Below are positions 62,172-64,000 of a stretch of DNA of 64,000 bases, one piece after another. The notes under the pieces were generated by a model. It was not told where the DNA came from. It ran no database searches and worked only from the letters and a program-made list of their open reading frames with translations. Position numbers and translations under genes: made by a program. The stretch's first letter is position 1, and the number at the start of each line of letters is the position of its first letter. Origin of the DNA: Pseudomonas sp. MF4836 (GTDB taxonomy: Bacteria > Pseudomonadota > Gammaproteobacteria > Pseudomonadales > Pseudomonadaceae); contig NZ_MVOL01000019.1 of NCBI RefSeq assembly GCF_002018875.1, forward strand, positions 44,993-108,992. Direction: 5' to 3'.

Positions 62172-62876
62172 TTAGCCGGCCAGACCGACGAACATGTCTT
62201 GCACGTCGTCATGGTTGTCCAGGCCTTCGAGGAAGGCTTCGACTTCGGCCATCTGCTCGTCGGTGAGGCCACTGACCGGGTTTTTCGGCTGGTAGCCGAG
62301 CTTGGCCGAGAGCACGGTGAACCCTTGCTCAGGCAGGGCTTTCTGCACGGCATCCAGGTCCGCAGGCTCGGTCAGGAACAGGGTCGCGCCGTCTTCACCT
62401 GGCTCGAAATCCTGGGCCCCGGCTTCGATGGCGGCCAGCTCAGGGTCGGCGTCCGGGCTGTCAGGCGATGCTTCGATCATGCCGACGTGGTTGAAGTCCC
62501 AGGCCACCGAGCCGGAAGCGCCCAGTTGGCCCTTGCGGAAGGCCACGCGGATTTCAGCGACGGTACGGTTGATGTTGTCGGTGACGCATTCAACGATCAG
62601 CGGCACCTGATGCGGGGCGAAGCCCTCGTAAGTCACGCGATGGTATTGCACGGTTTCGCCCAGTTGGCCGGAACCTTTCTTGATGGCACGCTCCAGGGTC
62701 TCACGGGGCATCGAGGCCTTTTTCGCCTGCTCGACCACCAGCCGCAGGTGCGCGTTGGTCGAGGTGTCTGCGCCGTTGCGTGCGGCGATGGTGATCTCTT
62801 TCACCAGCTTGCCGAAGATCTTGCCCTTGGCGTTGGCTGCTGCTTCTTTGTGTTTAACCTTCCACTGTGCGCCCAT
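62172..62876 (-). CDS. YebC/PmpR-family protein
   Basis: 234 residues. Three-domain YebC fold: MGAQWKVKHKEAAANAKGKIFGKLVKEITIAARNGADTSTNAHLRLVVEQAKKASMPRETLERAIKKG (1-70), then VTYEGFAPHQVPLIVECVTDNINRTVAEIRVAFRKGQLGASGSVAWDF. Family members act as transcription regulators (PmpR) or on ribosomes stalled at proline stretches. No ruvC or other Holliday-junction genes are near, so this is probably the paralogue, not pmpR. Confidence 0.92.
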   Translation of the reverse strand: MGAQWKVKHKEAAANAKGKIFGKLVKEITIAARNGADTSTNAHLRLVVEQAKKASMPRETLERAIKKGSGQLGETVQYHRVTYEGFAPHQVPLIVECVTDNINRTVAEIRVAFRKGQLGASGSVAWDFNHVGMIEASPDSPDADPELAAIEAGAQDFEPGEDGATLFLTEPADLDAVQKALPEQGFTVLSAKLGYQPKNPVSGLTDEQMAEVEAFLEGLDNHDDVQDMFVGLAG

Positions 62877-62997
62877 TACTCACTCTCTTGATCGATGGCG
62901 TCGAGTTGGATTTGGCCGACGCGATGGGCAAGTTTACCCGTCCTCAAGGCGCCAATCGACCAAAAAGTCAGATCAGCGATGGCGCCAGGGCGGGCCC

Positions 62998-63858
62998 TTA
63001 CTCCGCTGCCAGTTCGAAGAACGCCTGGATCAGGCGCAACTCTCGGCGTCGCTCCATGCACCCCAGCCAATGCCGGTTGAGCAGGCCCTCGCCAATGATC
63101 GGCAGCGCCCGCACCCGTGGGTCGGGGCTGACCTCCACCGACGACACCACGCCCACCCCCAATTGGGCCGCGACCGCCTCGGTCACGGCCTCGCGGCTGT
63201 CCAGCTCCAGCAACACCCGAGGGTTGACCTGGGCCAGGGCGCAGGCCTGGTCAAACGTGCGGCGAGTGGTCGAGTTCGGCTCACGCAAGACCATGATCAC
63301 CTGATCCAACTGTTCCAGAAGCACCCCTTCGGGCCGGGCCAGCCATGGATGATCGGCCGGCACCAGGGCGCAGATCCGGGACTCGCCCAAGCCGTGCAAA
63401 TGCAGGCCCTTGCGCGGCTCGACTTCGGTCAGTACCGCGACATCGGCATGTTCGGACAGCAGCGCCGCCAGGGTTTCCTGGGCATTGCCCAGGCGCAGGT
63501 TGACGGTGATGCCCGGATACCGCGCGCGCAGGCGGGCCAGCAGCGGCATCACCAGGTGCGGCCCGTCCGCCGCCACCTCCAGGCGCCCGCTCAGCAACTG
63601 GCGGTTGGCTTCCAGCAGCGCCTGGGCCTCTTCCGACAAACTGAACATGGCCCGGGTGATGGCCGCCAGCTTGACCCCCTCCTCCGTCAGTTCGACCCGG
63701 CGTGCGGTCCGCCGCAACAGGGTGATCTGGTAGTGCTCCTCCAGCGCCTTGATGTGCCCGGTGACCGCCGGCTGGCTGATAAACAGCCGCGCCGCGGCCC
63801 GGGTAAAGCTGCCTTCACGGGCCACGGCATCGAATGCGCGGAGTTGGAATAAATTCAT
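62998..63858 (-). CDS. LysR-family regulator, probably of 2-aminoethylphosphonate use
   Basis: 286 residues from MNLFQLRAFDAVAREGSFTRAAARLFISQPAVTGHIKALEEHYQITLLRRTARRVELTEEG at 63858, GAGG upstream. Effector domain (about 88-286) starts GRLEVAADGPHLVMPLLARLRARYPGITVNLRLG. It is divergent from a gene whose first residues fit phnW, the arrangement seen in P. aeruginosa PA1309-PA1310. The function is inferred from that. Confidence 0.88.
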   Translation of the reverse strand: MNLFQLRAFDAVAREGSFTRAAARLFISQPAVTGHIKALEEHYQITLLRRTARRVELTEEGVKLAAITRAMFSLSEEAQALLEANRQLLSGRLEVAADGPHLVMPLLARLRARYPGITVNLRLGNAQETLAALLSEHADVAVLTEVEPRKGLHLHGLGESRICALVPADHPWLARPEGVLLEQLDQVIMVLREPNSTTRRTFDQACALAQVNPRVLLELDSREAVTEAVAAQLGVGVVSSVEVSPDPRVRALPIIGEGLLNRHWLGCMERRRELRLIQAFFELAAE

Positions 63859-63973
63859 ATCTATCAGCCTCACTTATCGCTGGCATCACAACAAACAATT
63901 TGATTGATGACAAGCCAAACTGCAATTTAGGCCCCGTAGATTTCACCCCACAGCGCACCTGCGAGGACCCCGC

Positions 63974-64000
63974 ATGACCACCGCCGCCCCCCTCCTGCTC
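63974..64000 (+). CDS. Start of probable 2-aminoethylphosphonate-pyruvate transaminase
   Basis: First nine codons only: MTTAAPLLL, with GAGGA 7 bases before the ATG. PhnW proteins begin with a short polar stretch followed by ILLTPGPLTTS; these nine residues agree with such a start, and the divergent LysR gene supports it. Too short to be certain. Confidence 0.4.

Overview
The window is a piece of a Pseudomonas chromosome, most likely from the fluorescens group. The evidence is high GC, typical Pseudomonas protein sequences throughout, the liuR/liuE and liuABCD leucine genes, a TamA/TamB pair, two sRNAs that are hallmarks of the genus (a CrcZ/CrcY-type Hfq/Crc decoy and a PrrF-type iron sRNA), and several Hfq/Crc-like AAnAAnAA leader motifs. 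No prophage, insertion sequence, CRISPR array, rRNA or tRNA gene was seen.

Layout. 1-5.4 kb: end of the nuo operon (nuoJ 3' end, nuoK, L, M, N) closed by a UUCG hairpin. 5.7-13.8 kb: a six-gene ABC importer on the minus strand, organised like the rhizobial glycerol transporter GlpSTPQUV, and a divergent sigma-54 activator; the 315-bp space between them holds a -24/-12 promoter and six TGAACA repeats. 13.8-18.5 kb: cysS and glnS, then ppiB and lpxH. 18.5-23.6 kb: a MarR-controlled tripartite efflux operon (MarR, outer-membrane factor, HlyD, MFS) followed by repeat-rich DNA. 23.6-31.1 kb: tamB, tamA, a GNAT acetyltransferase, xthA and a YegP-like gene. 31.3-35.1 kb: a PstS-like/OmpA fusion behind a candidate PHO box, an ACAD10/11-like acyl-CoA dehydrogenase and a divergent LysR gene.

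35.2-44.9 kb: leucine/isovalerate catabolism. liuR-liuE come first, then the CrcY-type sRNA with its own sigma-54 promoter, an acyl-CoA ligase on the opposite strand, and liuABCD. Near-identical palindromes precede liuR and liuA and mark a LiuR regulon. LiuA, LiuB/D, LiuC and LiuE form the isovaleryl-CoA to acetyl-CoA plus acetoacetate route. 44.9-47.7 kb: an S24-type repressor whose catalytic serine is alanine, a divergent DUF3077 gene, a Fur box with a PrrF-type sRNA, and an M14 carboxypeptidase.

47.8-52.6 kb: an HxlR regulator divergent from an MFS exporter; a cytochrome b561/catalase-like peroxidase pair divergent from an ECF sigma factor/anti-sigma pair, with two promoters of identical sequence and spacing. 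52.6-59.3 kb: a complete Csu-type chaperone-usher fimbrial operon (four SCPU-domain subunits, chaperone, usher, tip adhesin). 59.5-62.1 kb: a ZapE/AFG1-type ATPase followed by a leucine-rich-repeat protein kinase with all catalytic motifs. 62.1-64 kb: a YebC-family gene, a LysR regulator and the first nine codons of what is probably phnW (2-aminoethylphosphonate use).

The most interesting items are the regulatory architecture of the putative glycerol importer and its complementary degenerate ATPases, the matched divergent ECF promoters, the non-cleavable S24 repressor, the in-frame 9-bp repeat in the fimbrial chaperone signal peptide, and the ZapE/LRR-kinase pair. All functions are inferred from sequence alone.
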